From NCBI GenBank assembly GCA_964540815.1, contig CAZIOH010000027.1:1-64000 (forward strand): a stretch of DNA of 64,000 bases, in the 5' to 3' direction. The notes below the pieces were generated by a model that was not told where the DNA came from, searched no databases, and saw only the letters and a list, made by a program, of their open reading frames with translations. The DNA comes from CAZIOH01 sp964540815. GTDB lineage: Bacteria > Myxococcota_A > Polyangia > Fen-1088. Made by a program: the position numbers and the translations under genes. Below are positions 29,926-38,587 of this stretch, one piece after another. Position 1 is the stretch's first letter. Every line of letters begins with the position of its first letter.

Positions 29926-31418
29926 ATGTCGGCTCCGGACGACGACGAACCCATCACCGCCGAAGAGACCCGCGTCATCATCCGGAACGGGCAGCTCGGG
30001 GTGATGGCGCAACGCCTGGCGCGGCACCGGCACTACACCTCGCTCGCTTCGCTGCTCGAGCGTCTGCCGGGTCTGACGGTGGCCTTGCGCGCGCTCACGG
30101 ACGCGATGCGACTCCTCCTCGCGGCCCTGCGCGACGAGCCGGAGAGACGCCGGGGCGAGCGCCTCTCGGCGAGCGCGCGCGAGGCGCTGCGCACCATCCG
30201 CCTGCTGGCCGGCGAAGCCCTGGTCGAGCGCGTTCGCTTGCCCGCCCTCACCGACGTCGAGCGCACGGCGCTCGGGGTGGCGGGCAGCGCCTTCCTCGAG
30301 GCGGGGGATCTCGTGCGCGGCGCCCTCACCTTTCAGAGCGCCGGGGACTGGGCGTCGGCCGCCGACGCGTGGGGGCGGCTCGGGGATCTCGACGCCATGG
30401 AGAGCTGCCTCGCGCGCGACGACGAGCAGCGCCGCCTGCGGCGCGGCGCCGCCGGTACCATCCGGGAGATCGCGTCGCTGATGATGGCCGGCGAGCGGCG
30501 GGAGGCACTCCGGCTCGCCGATTCCATCCCGAACGGGACCGACGACGCCGCCGCTGCGCGCCGGATCGCCGACGATGTTTCGGCCCGCCTCGTCCGGGGC
30601 CGTGCCCTCACGTTGCGTCTCGTCCTCGACCGCGGGGCGAGCCCGTGGAGAGAGCCCCCCGGGCCGGGCGGCGACGGCCATGGGCATGGGCATGGGCATG
30701 NNNNNNNNNNNNNNNNNNNNNNNNNNNNNNNNNNNNNNNNNNNNNNNNNNNNNNNNNNNNNNNNNNNNNNNNNNNNNNNNNNNNNNNNNNNNNNNNNNNN
30801 CATGGGCATGGGCATGGGCATGCCCCGACACGGCTCCGGCTCGCAGGGGTACCGGCCCGCCTCGGGCGCGACGCGAGCGGCGAGATCGTCCTGCGCGATC
30901 CCGGAGTCTCCCGCCAGCACGCCCGCATCGAAGCCACGGGCGCCGGCCTCGAACTGGTGGACGCCGGCTCGCGGATGGGCGTGTTCGTGGCCGGCGCGCG
31001 CCTCGAGCGTCCCTTCCCCCTCACCGGTGACTGCACCGTCGCGCTCGGCCCGACCTGTCCCCTCTCGTTGCACGTCCCCGCTCCGGGACGGGTCGAGCTG
31101 CGTGGGGTCGCGGGGCTGGACCGGGGCCTCGTCGCCGGGGTGGCGTCGGGGCGCCTCGCGCTCGACGGGTTCCTGCCCGGAGCCGCGGGGGCCTGGCTCG
31201 AGTTTTCGGAGCACGGTGTCCACCTCGGCCATGCGCCGGGGATCACCGTGCGCCTCGACGGCCACCCCGCCGCGCACAGGGTGGACCTGCTGCGCGGCGA
31301 TCTCCTCGAGCTCGAGCGCGAGCGCGAGGACTTCGGGCTCGAGCGCAATCCGACCTCGCGGGACGCGGGCGGGGCCAACCCGGCCCCCGCGCGAACCGTC
31401 CTCCTGGAGGTCGAGTGA
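29926..31418 (+). CDS. FHA-domain protein with helical N-region, interrupted by a gap
   Basis: Before the gap: about 240 residues of TPR-like helices (VIIRNGQLGVMAQRLARHRHY, ALTFQSAGDWASAADAWGRL) ending in a Gly-His dipeptide tract. After the gap: a forkhead-associated domain with LGRD, then VSRQHARIE (phosphothreonine-binding Arg/Ser/His) and GVFVAG, and more beta structure. Frames before and after the 100 N differ, but continuing the GGGCAT repeat in phase needs 2+6k bases, which restores one frame. So the gene is probably intact. ATG 29926 has AGGA eight bases upstream; ATG 29893 is an alternative. Its stop overlaps the kinase GTG by 4 nt. Likely the phospho-reader for that kinase. Confidence 0.85.
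30679..30823. repeat. GGGCAT hexamer array with 100-N gap
   Basis: Both flanks of the gap (N at 30701-30800) are GGGCAT units in compatible phase, encoding (Gly-His)n. The stated 100 N is a placeholder; the array length is unknown. Confidence 0.9.
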
Positions 31419-32785
31419 GCCACGAACCCCCGCCGGCCGGGTCCAAGGTGGGGGTGGGCACGGGCACCGGCGTGGGCACGGGCGCGCTCGGCCCCACGCC
31501 CCCGTCCGACGAGGATCGCGGCGACTGGCTGGAGGTGGTGGCCCGCCTGCGCCTGCACCTCGACCGAGCACCCGACGACGGCCCGGCCCACCTGCGGCTC
31601 GCCCACGCGCTCCTCCGGCTCGGCGAGGTGCAGTCGGCGCGTCTCATCGTCGAGTCCCTGGAAGAGCGGGCGGGCGACGCGCTCGATGGCGATCGCGAGG
31701 TGCGCAGGGAGCTCAACCGGCTCCTCGCGCACCTCGAGGAGCGCGCCGGGGCCCGAGCCCTGGCCGCGATTCGCTGGGAGAAGCTGCTCGGGGACGACAT
31801 CGACAACCCCGAGGCCTGGAGCCACCTGCAACGCCTCCGGGCTCACGCCCACGCACACGCGCCCGCACCCGCACCCGCCGAGCTCCCGATCTCGACCTTG
31901 GCCTCCCCGGAAGGCCTCACGACCTCGCGCTATCGGCTGGTCCGCGAGCTCGGCCGTGGCGCCACCGCCACGGTGTACCTGGTGCGCGACGAGCGCCTGG
32001 ACCTGCCCCTCGCGCTCAAGGTCCTTCACCCGCACCTGGCCGCGGCCACCCGTGCGGGCGCCCGGGCGCGCTTCTTCGCGGAGGCAAGGCTCGCCGCCCG
32101 CCTGCGCCACCCGGGCGTCGTGGCGATCTACGACATCGACGAGCAGAGCCGCTCGCTGGCCATGGAATACGTGGCGGGCGGAACCTTGCGCGAGCGCCTG
32201 CGTCGCGGCCACCGGCCCTCGTCCGCCGAGGCCTGGGCCATGACCCGTGGACTGCTCGAGACCCTGGCGTTCGTCCACGCGGCCGGGGTGGTGCACGGGG
32301 ATCTCAAGCCGGGCAACCTCCTCTGCCGCACGCACACCGACCTCGTCCTGGCCGACTTCGGCGCCGCCGAGATCGGGTGGCCGGATCGACCCCCGTCGGC
32401 CGCGTCGGCCGGACCTTCCGGGGACTCGGCGGGCGGGGGCGCGATGACCGGCGGGCGCGCCGACGACGAGCCGGCCGGGACACCGCTCTACCTCGCGCCG
32501 GAGCTGTTCCGGGGCGAGGCGCCGAGCCCGCGCACCGATCTGTTCGCCGCCGGCCTCGTGGTGTGGGAGCTCGTGACCGGTCGGCCGGCGCGTCGACCCG
32601 GACAGCTGCTGGCGGGCGGCGCGACCTCCCCCATCGCGCCGTTGCCGCTCGACGCCTGGACCGAGGACGCCCGTCGCGCAGCGGCGCTCGCGTCCCTGGT
32701 GGCCGCCCTGACCGCGGCAAGGCCCGAGGCGCGCCCCGCGTCGGGGGCGGAAGCGCTCGCGCTGCTCGCGGCGCTGGGTGCATAG
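31415..32785 (+). CDS. Serine/threonine protein kinase
   Basis: 456 residues starting at a GTG inside the FHA stop (GTGA). A TPR-like helical N-part (40-145) precedes a Pro/Ala/His linker and a Hanks-type kinase domain: Gly-rich loop GRGATATVY (180-188), Lys202, helix-C Glu near 223, HGDLKPGN catalytic loop (294-301), DFGAA (314-318) and GTPLYLAPE. HGD in place of HRD makes it a non-RD kinase, often regulated other than by activation-loop phosphorylation. No transmembrane helix, so cytosolic. Coupled to the FHA gene and divergent from the MoxR operon, it may phosphorylate a component of that complex (inference). Confidence 0.93.
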   Translation: MSHEPPPAGSKVGVGTGTGVGTGALGPTPPSDEDRGDWLEVVARLRLHLDRAPDDGPAHLRLAHALLRLGEVQSARLIVESLEERAGDALDGDREVRRELNRLLAHLEERAGARALAAIRWEKLLGDDIDNPEAWSHLQRLRAHAHAHAPAPAPAELPISTLASPEGLTTSRYRLVRELGRGATATVYLVRDERLDLPLALKVLHPHLAAATRAGARARFFAEARLAARLRHPGVVAIYDIDEQSRSLAMEYVAGGTLRERLRRGHRPSSAEAWAMTRGLLETLAFVHAAGVVHGDLKPGNLLCRTHTDLVLADFGAAEIGWPDRPPSAASAGPSGDSAGGGAMTGGRADDEPAGTPLYLAPELFRGEAPSPRTDLFAAGLVVWELVTGRPARRPGQLLAGGATSPIAPLPLDAWTEDARRAAALASLVAALTAARPEARPASGAEALALLAALGA

Positions 32786-32806
32786 GCGATCCAGGTCGGC
32801 GGCCCC

Positions 32807-34201
32807 TCACGGGGTGGTCGGGGCCACGGCGCGGGGGGCGATCCAGTAGACGGCGCCGCCCTGGTCATCGGCGAAGAACAGGCGGCCGTCATCGGCGAAC
32901 GCGACATCCGCCGGTCGCTCGAGGGCGGAGCCTCCCGGACCGAATCCACCCAGGAACGGATGCCAACCCTCGACCGGCTTGTGGGTGGCTGGATCGGTCC
33001 TCGCGTAGACGATGCCCGCGCCGGCCCAGGCCGGCGTGGTGTAGTAGCTCCCGTGCAAGGCCACGAAGATCCCATCGCGAAACGGCTCGGGCCAGATCTG
33101 TCGTTCCCAATCGAAACCGAAGGGCGTGTCCGCCAGGGTGAAGGACGCCTCTTCGTGCGTGACCTGACCGCACACATCGGACGTGGCCGACACGGCCGAC
33201 GTGACCGGCTCCGCCGTCGAGAAGCAACAGGGGTACCCATAATCCGTCCCCGATCCCACGAAGATCAGCTTCTCACGCGCCCCCGGGGTTTGGTCCTCAC
33301 CGAGCTCGGTCGCCGCGCAGACCTCATCGGTGCGGTGGCAGCGCATGTACATGGGGTTGCGGAAGCCCTTGGCCACCGGATCGACCACGCCGACCCCGAT
33401 CCGGCCGATCGCGCCGCCAGGGGCTCCGCCGCACGACCCGTAAGCGCCCCGGCTGAGGTAGAGCTGGCCACCCGGGGAGCGGGTGAGGCCGTGGGTCCAT
33501 CGACCATCTGCGAAGAATGACGCTGGCAGGCCCAGGTCCTCACGCGCGCCCGCCATCTCGACCCGCTGGCCCGTGACGTAAGGAGTTCGCGAGACGCCTG
33601 CCGTGGTGGTGAAGTACAGGAAGCCGCCTCCGAGCGCGAGGCCGTGCACGTCCGGCACGTCGGTGGCAAAAACATGGAGCTCGGCGCTTCCATCGTGGTC
33701 GTCGTCGGAGAGGATCACGATTTGCCCGAGACCGCCGGTGGCACCTCCTGCGGTGCTGAGACTCGGCGATCCGACGAAGAGATCCCCGTTCGCGGCGAAC
33801 ACCAGGGTGCGGGGAGTCCCGAGCTTGGCGAATCGTCGAACGCAGAAGCCGGCCGGCAGGTCCGCGCCGGCGACGTCTTCTCCTGCGGACTGGCAGCCGG
33901 CGGACAACGGTGGGCCGCCGCTCCCGCCGCCGCCGCCAGGCGGGACGCCTGGTGGTTCGGTCGGAGTCGCGTCGCCGACGGAGGTTCCATCCGGAGACCG
34001 ACCGGCGTCCGGAACGGCCGGCATCGCCGAGTCATCCATCGGCACCGCCATGGATGACCCCGAAGGTGAAGCTCGACACGCCGAGCCGGCGACCACCGCG
34101 ACGAAGAGGCACCATGCGCCGACCTGGGCGTTCTTCACGGCGTCCGTCTTACTCCGCGCAGGCGGGGCGGGCAAAGCCGGATTCGCGCTAGATTTTCGCA
34201 T
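32807..34201 (-). CDS. PQQ-dependent sugar dehydrogenase-like lipoprotein
   Basis: Up to 464 residues. The lipobox VVAGSAC follows a hydrophobic segment and precedes a long Gly/Pro/Asp linker. The catalytic part has the six-bladed propeller pattern of soluble glucose/sorbosone dehydrogenases: GTPRTLVFAANGDLFVGSPS, DVPDVHGLALGGGFLYFTT, HGLTRSPGGQLYLSRGAYG, KGFRNPMYMRCH, TDYGYPCCF and ADVAFADDGRLFFADD. Extra cysteines in the last third may form disulfides. Oxidation of a sugar with electrons passed to the respiratory chain is the family role. ATG 34201 overlaps the upstream gene; GTG 34138 gives a more usual lipoprotein N-terminus (VKNAQVGAW) and is a strong alternative. Confidence 0.85.
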   Translation of the reverse strand: MRKSSANPALPAPPARSKTDAVKNAQVGAWCLFVAVVAGSACRASPSGSSMAVPMDDSAMPAVPDAGRSPDGTSVGDATPTEPPGVPPGGGGGSGGPPLSAGCQSAGEDVAGADLPAGFCVRRFAKLGTPRTLVFAANGDLFVGSPSLSTAGGATGGLGQIVILSDDDHDGSAELHVFATDVPDVHGLALGGGFLYFTTTAGVSRTPYVTGQRVEMAGAREDLGLPASFFADGRWTHGLTRSPGGQLYLSRGAYGSCGGAPGGAIGRIGVGVVDPVAKGFRNPMYMRCHRTDEVCAATELGEDQTPGAREKLIFVGSGTDYGYPCCFSTAEPVTSAVSATSDVCGQVTHEEASFTLADTPFGFDWERQIWPEPFRDGIFVALHGSYYTTPAWAGAGIVYARTDPATHKPVEGWHPFLGGFGPGGSALERPADVAFADDGRLFFADDQGGAVYWIAPRAVAPTTP

Positions 34202-35696
34202 TCGCGCCGCGGATCGGCCGCGCGACTTCGGGGGATGATCTCGCGGCGCGAGCCCCGGATGCGGCTGCCTGCGGGTTGATATCCTCCTCCTCGATGACCG
34301 CGGTGTGGCGGAACACTTCGGTCAACGCCACCCGCTCGTCCGCGGCGATCTGCCTGAGAACGAGCTCGGCCTGGGTGTCGTCATCGACGCGCATGGTCTT
34401 CCTGAAGATCGCGCGCAGGGTCTCGAGCGAAGTCGGATCGCAATCAGGGGCCACGCCCCGGCTGACCTCCACCGCGCCACGAATTCCCCAGCGCCCGTGC
34501 AGGTCCGCCGCCGCCTCCTTCCCGACGCGCACAATCAGCAAGCCCATGTCGTGCCATTCGGCGATCCGCCGCAGGCTGAACCGCGTGTTCAGGAACAGGC
34601 GCGGGATGGGGGTGTTCACCAGCGCCTCCACGCACTCGATGCCCTCCTCGGCCAGCCTGGCCGTCTCGGCCTCACCGACGCCGCCGAGATTGGCGAGAGG
34701 CGTTCCGGTGTCGGAGGCTCTCCGCGACATCCCGAACAAGGTCGAGACGCGTGTCTGCATCCATTCGAAGGCCGAGGAGCCCATCACGGCGACGCCCGCC
34801 CCGACTCCGAGCGAGATGAGGACGGCATCGACGCCCTCCTTACCCCCCTGGGACGTCGGCGCCCCCAGCCACCTGGCATCGTCGAGTCTCGCGAGCAGCA
34901 CCACCGCCAAGGTCGTGATGATCGCCAGGATGAGCGATCGGAAGGCCTCGGCGAACATTCTCTTCGTCGCATCGTCGTTGGCCGCACGGAGGCACACCCG
35001 GGACAGATCCAGCAGGAAGCTGGTCCCCGCCGCGCCGATGACCGCGAAGGCCGCCATCGTGCGGGGGCCGTCGAAGGCCGTTCCGGCGGTATGAAACGGG
35101 GGGATCAGGAAGCTCACCGCCCCGACGATGGTGGCGCTGGTCATGATCCCCCACATCCCGGCGAAGACCTCCGCCCGCGACAGGGACCACTGAGCCTTGC
35201 CGATCTCGTAGTTCCAGGTCGACAGCGCGGACCTCACCAGGGTCGGAGCGAGCCCCGGGGGGAAGGTCGGCCGAACGCTCTGATAGATCGCGCGCTTGTT
35301 GATGAGCAGGTAGGCCAGCCAGGACAAGCTCGGAGGCAAGGAGCACGCCGCCAGCACCAAGATCCCGAAGTGCTGATCGATGGGCGGCAGGTGTCGCTCG
35401 CCCCGAAGATCACCCTGGAGCAGCGCTTGCGGGAACAGGATGAGGAACAGGCCTCCGAAGATCAGCAACGCGACCACCAGCAGGACCCAGCGCGGCCACC
35501 ACTCGCGCTTGCGGCTTTGCCAGATCCCGGCCGTCGCCTGGATGAGCCGGGTCGACATGGAGAGCGCCTGGCCGTCGTCGCCCCGGTGTCCGTTCGGAGG
35601 TTCCCCCTCTGCCGGACAGGGAATGGTCGTGACCGGTGGAAACGATGTGGGATTGGGCCGTCCCGAGCTGGGGCTCACCTGGGTCTCGCTCGACAT
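34188..35696 (-). CDS. Multi-pass membrane protein of unknown function
   Basis: 502 residues from ATG 35696, which has GGAGGGCAGAAGGA directly upstream. Seven or so hydrophobic helices (WVLLVVALLIFGGLFLILF, FGILVLAACSLPPSLSWLAYLL, GIMTSATIVGAVSFLI, AAFAVIGAAGTSFLL, LILAIITTLAVVLLA) are followed by a soluble C-terminal domain of about 200 residues (ALVNTPIPRLFLNTRFSLRRIAEWHDMGLLIVRVG). No family recognised. The soluble part may be a sensor or channel-gating domain (guess). The next gene on this strand is the sugar dehydrogenase. Confidence 0.75.
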   Translation of the reverse strand: MSSETQVSPSSGRPNPTSFPPVTTIPCPAEGEPPNGHRGDDGQALSMSTRLIQATAGIWQSRKREWWPRWVLLVVALLIFGGLFLILFPQALLQGDLRGERHLPPIDQHFGILVLAACSLPPSLSWLAYLLINKRAIYQSVRPTFPPGLAPTLVRSALSTWNYEIGKAQWSLSRAEVFAGMWGIMTSATIVGAVSFLIPPFHTAGTAFDGPRTMAAFAVIGAAGTSFLLDLSRVCLRAANDDATKRMFAEAFRSLILAIITTLAVVLLARLDDARWLGAPTSQGGKEGVDAVLISLGVGAGVAVMGSSAFEWMQTRVSTLFGMSRRASDTGTPLANLGGVGEAETARLAEEGIECVEALVNTPIPRLFLNTRFSLRRIAEWHDMGLLIVRVGKEAAADLHGRWGIRGAVEVSRGVAPDCDPTSLETLRAIFRKTMRVDDDTQAELVLRQIAADERVALTEVFRHTAVIEEEDINPQAAASGARAARSSPEVARPIRGANAKI

Positions 35697-35919
35697 TCCT
35701 TCTGCCCTCCCTCGCGGTCCAGCGCGGATCTGGCCCGCTCTCAGCAAACGGAGCAGGTCGCCGTTCTTCCCCTCCTCTCCATCTTCTAGCCCTCTTCTTG
35801 AACTCTTCTTCCCCTGGTCGGCCTTCCAGCCCGGCAATGGTGCGCCGTCCTCGTCGCTGTCGTGTGCGGCCCTCTCGGCGATTTGCACAACCGCTCGCGC
35901 GGTTCAAAGTTGGGGCCGG

Positions 35920-37326
35920 ATGCCACCCGCGATCTCGCCAAAGGGACCGGCCGCCCTGCGAGCCACCCGTGCTGCCCGGGCTGCCATTCTCCAGCACGGT
36001 CGCGAGGCCATGGCGTTTCAGGCCCTCGATCCCGCGCTCTCGATCTGGCTCGACGCGACCGGAAGCCCGGGAGGCGTCGCCGCCGCTTACGTCGACACCG
36101 GCAGCAGCTGGGTGGCCGTGGGCCTGCCGTTCGCCCCCGAGGCGGAGGTGCCGGAGGTCTGCCGCGCCTTCGCCGCCGCGGCGCGGGCCGCCGGGCGGCG
36201 CGTGGTGTGGTTCGGGGCCGAACGCGTGCTCGAGGGGTGTCCAGCCCTGCGCGTGGGCGCCCTGCCCGAGTGGCGCCCGGCGGACTGGACGGGCACGCTG
36301 CGGGGACACCGTCGGCTGCGCGAGCAACTGCGGCGAGCGCGCGCCGCCGGGGTGACCGTCGCCCCCGTGTCGCCGGAGGCCGTGGTGCCGGGCCGCCCGC
36401 TGCGGGCCGAGATCGATGCGGTGGCCGCCGCTTGGCTCGCGCGGCGGCACCTCGAGCCCATGCAGTTCCTGGTCACCCTCGATCTCTGGCGGGAACCTGC
36501 CGCCCACCGGTACTTCGTGGCCTCCCGGCACGAGCGCGTGGTCGGCTTCCTGTCGCTCGTCCCCATCCCGGCCCGGGCTGGGTGGCTCTTCCAGCATCTG
36601 CTCCGCGCGGCAGACGCACCGAATGGCACCTCCGAGATCCTCATCGATCGGGCCATGCGCGCCCTCTGCGACGAGGGAGCCACGCTCGCCACCCTCGGCC
36701 TTTGCCCCCTCCGCGCCGATCCGGCAAGTCCGCGCGATCCGGGGGCGCTGACCATCTGGCTCCGACTCGCCGGCTTTCTCGGACGCGGGCTCTACGACTT
36801 CCGCGGCCTGCGGGCCTTCAAGGAGCGCCTGCACCCCGGGTCCTGGCGCGACGTCTGGTTGCTCGTTCCCCCGGGAGGCTCGCGGCTGCTCGCCGTGCTC
36901 GACGTGCTGCGGGCCTTCGCCGGGGGACGGCTGCTCGCCTTCGTGGCGCGCTCGGTGGTCCGACGCCCGAGCGCCACCTGCCTCGCCCTCGGGCTCCCGC
37001 TCGTCCCGTGGACCGTCACCCTGGCCGTTCTGGCCGCCCTCGGGCTCCACGGCCCGCTCGGCTACAGCCGCGGAACACTCGGCGCCTTCGCGGGGTTCGA
37101 CGCGCTCCTCGTCCTCGGGCTCGCACGGGCGGCGCGGCGGCCACGCCCTCGCACGCTCTCGCTGCTGGCCGGGCTCGCCACGCTCGACGCTCTGGTCTCC
37201 GTGCTGCGGGTGGCCGCCATCGGGCTCGGAGGCCACGCGGTCGAGGTCGCGTTGCGTCTGATCGCCACCGGTGCGCCCATCCTCGGGGCCACCGCGCTGT
37301 GGTCGGCGGCCTTCCGCCGTCGGTGA
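35920..37326 (+). CDS. DUF2156 (MprF C-domain-like) protein with C-terminal membrane part
   Basis: 468 residues. The N-terminal 320 match the phosphatidylglycerol lysyltransferase C-terminal domain (DUF2156, tandem GNAT folds): ILQHGREAMAFQALDPALSIWLD, GSSWVAVGLPFAP, RRVVWFGAE, LREQLRRARAAGVTV, GFLSLVPIP, and LYDFRGLRAFKERLHPGSW. Four membrane helices follow. MprF has its membrane flippase in front of this domain, so the order here is reversed. Related enzymes transfer an amino acid from aminoacyl-tRNA to lipid; the substrate is unknown. ATG 35920 keeps the conserved ILQHG helix; ATG 36010 would cut it. Confidence 0.8.
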   Translation: MPPAISPKGPAALRATRAARAAILQHGREAMAFQALDPALSIWLDATGSPGGVAAAYVDTGSSWVAVGLPFAPEAEVPEVCRAFAAAARAAGRRVVWFGAERVLEGCPALRVGALPEWRPADWTGTLRGHRRLREQLRRARAAGVTVAPVSPEAVVPGRPLRAEIDAVAAAWLARRHLEPMQFLVTLDLWREPAAHRYFVASRHERVVGFLSLVPIPARAGWLFQHLLRAADAPNGTSEILIDRAMRALCDEGATLATLGLCPLRADPASPRDPGALTIWLRLAGFLGRGLYDFRGLRAFKERLHPGSWRDVWLLVPPGGSRLLAVLDVLRAFAGGRLLAFVARSVVRRPSATCLALGLPLVPWTVTLAVLAALGLHGPLGYSRGTLGAFAGFDALLVLGLARAARRPRPRTLSLLAGLATLDALVSVLRVAAIGLGGHAVEVALRLIATGAPILGATALWSAAFRRR

Positions 37327-37342
37327 GGCGGCGGGGCGGCTT

Positions 37343-38239
37343 TCAGGTGTCGGAGGGCGACGGCGGCGGCGGCGTCCCGAACAGGCGCCACTTGGGAGAG
37401 ATCCCGAGCAGGATGCCGTGGCGGTCGCTGCCGCTCATGAACCCGACCAGGCCGACGATCGACAGATCGAGGGTCTGCGTGACCGACCAGGTGAGTCCAA
37501 GGGTGGCGAGGAGCTGCTCTGGATCGGAGGACAGGAAGTGGACCGCAGATAGCTCGCCGGTCAGGGAGAGCAGGTCACCACCCCCGAGCCCGAGCTCGAG
37601 GTCGAGGCCAGCCTCGAGGCCCTTCGGTCGTCCGCTGGTGGCATCTGGCGCGGGATCGACGAATCCACCCAGGTTGAGGGCGAGGTGCAGGGTGTGCGTC
37701 GCGAGACCGACCAGGGCCAGCCCCTCGATCCCGACGCCATGCGCTTTGGAGGCGACCGGGAGCTTCGGTCCGAGCTGCACGCCGCCGGCCAGCGCCGCGT
37801 GTCGGCCCGCCGCCGGCCCCGGTGACCGCTCGCCGCCCCGCGGGAGATCCCGGTCGAACAGGCCGATCTTCAGCGACGGAAACAGGCTGTCCGGGGCGGC
37901 GTGGTCGAAGGAGAACGGCCCCACGTCCGGACCCTCGATCGCGTAGGCCCCATCGAGATCCAGCTCGAGATTGGGAAGCAGGCCGAGATCGAGCTCGAAG
38001 TCGGGCAGGACCGCCCGCCACGGGTTTCCGGTGGGTCCCCGGACGGCCCCGAGCTGCAGGTCCACCTCGGTGACGCCGGCCTCCTCCATCTCGAGATCCG
38101 TGGGCTCGAAGAGCGGGCGCACCGGCCGGGCCCCAGCGGCCGCGGGACCGAGGAACGCGACCGCCAGCCAGCCGAGGAGCGAGCCGCGCGCGACCGCGGC
38201 GCACGCATGCCAGAACGTATGCCAGGTGCCAGCCGTCAT
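37343..38239 (-). CDS. Outer-membrane beta-barrel-like protein
   Basis: 298 residues with an N-terminal signal sequence (LLGWLAVAFLGPAAAGARP) and then alternating hydrophobic/acidic strands (LPDFELDLGLLPNLELDLDGAYAI, GVGIEGLALVGLATHTLHLALNLG, TLDLSIVGLVGFMSG), a pattern of outer-membrane barrels in the phenol-degradation meta-pathway/transporter-like group. The terminal residues WRLFG precede a Pro/Ser tail. Substrate unknown. It ends 16 bp from the convergent DUF2156 gene. Confidence 0.65.
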   Translation of the reverse strand: MTAGTWHTFWHACAAVARGSLLGWLAVAFLGPAAAGARPVRPLFEPTDLEMEEAGVTEVDLQLGAVRGPTGNPWRAVLPDFELDLGLLPNLELDLDGAYAIEGPDVGPFSFDHAAPDSLFPSLKIGLFDRDLPRGGERSPGPAAGRHAALAGGVQLGPKLPVASKAHGVGIEGLALVGLATHTLHLALNLGGFVDPAPDATSGRPKGLEAGLDLELGLGGGDLLSLTGELSAVHFLSSDPEQLLATLGLTWSVTQTLDLSIVGLVGFMSGSDRHGILLGISPKWRLFGTPPPPSPSDT

Positions 38240-38308
38240 GGTGGCGGGCAGCGTACATCCTGATCGGGGATCGGGTGCGCCCGCGGATCGCCCGCCGGGC
38301 CCCGCAGG

Positions 38309-38464
38309 CTACCGGCGGCCTCCTTGCACCTGGGCGGCGCGCTCGGTGACCGTCGCCCGGGGCCCGATGCCCGGGTCACGGGCGCGGTGCGCGAAGGCGC
38401 TGATGGCCAGCACCAAGATGACCCCGGCGACCACCCCAATCATCAACATGATCCGGTTCGACAT
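38309..38464 (-). CDS. 51-residue single-pass membrane protein
   Basis: Small gene. ATG 38464 is preceded by GAGGA at proper spacing (GAGGAAGAC-ATG). The product is MSNRIMLMIGVVAGVILVL, then AISAFAHRARDPGIGPRATV and TERAAQVQGGRR: one membrane helix (residues 5-24) and a basic, proline-containing cytosolic tail. High GC3 supports coding. It sits between the O-acetylation operon and the barrel gene on the same strand, so it may be the last small member of that operon. Function unknown. Confidence 0.55.
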   Translation of the reverse strand: MSNRIMLMIGVVAGVILVLAISAFAHRARDPGIGPRATVTERAAQVQGGRR

Positions 38465-38587
38465 GTCTTCCTCGACGCCTGACAAGACAGAGGGATCCCC
38501 CTCGGAGGGACCTTCTGAGAATCGGCCCCTGCCGACAAGAACGAGTTGTGTCGGCCCGCTGATCCGGCCCGCGCGAGGGGTAGAGCC

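Noticed and set aside
30679..30823. Repeat array considered as CRISPR
   Set aside because: Six-base units without spacers and in a coding frame; a microsatellite.
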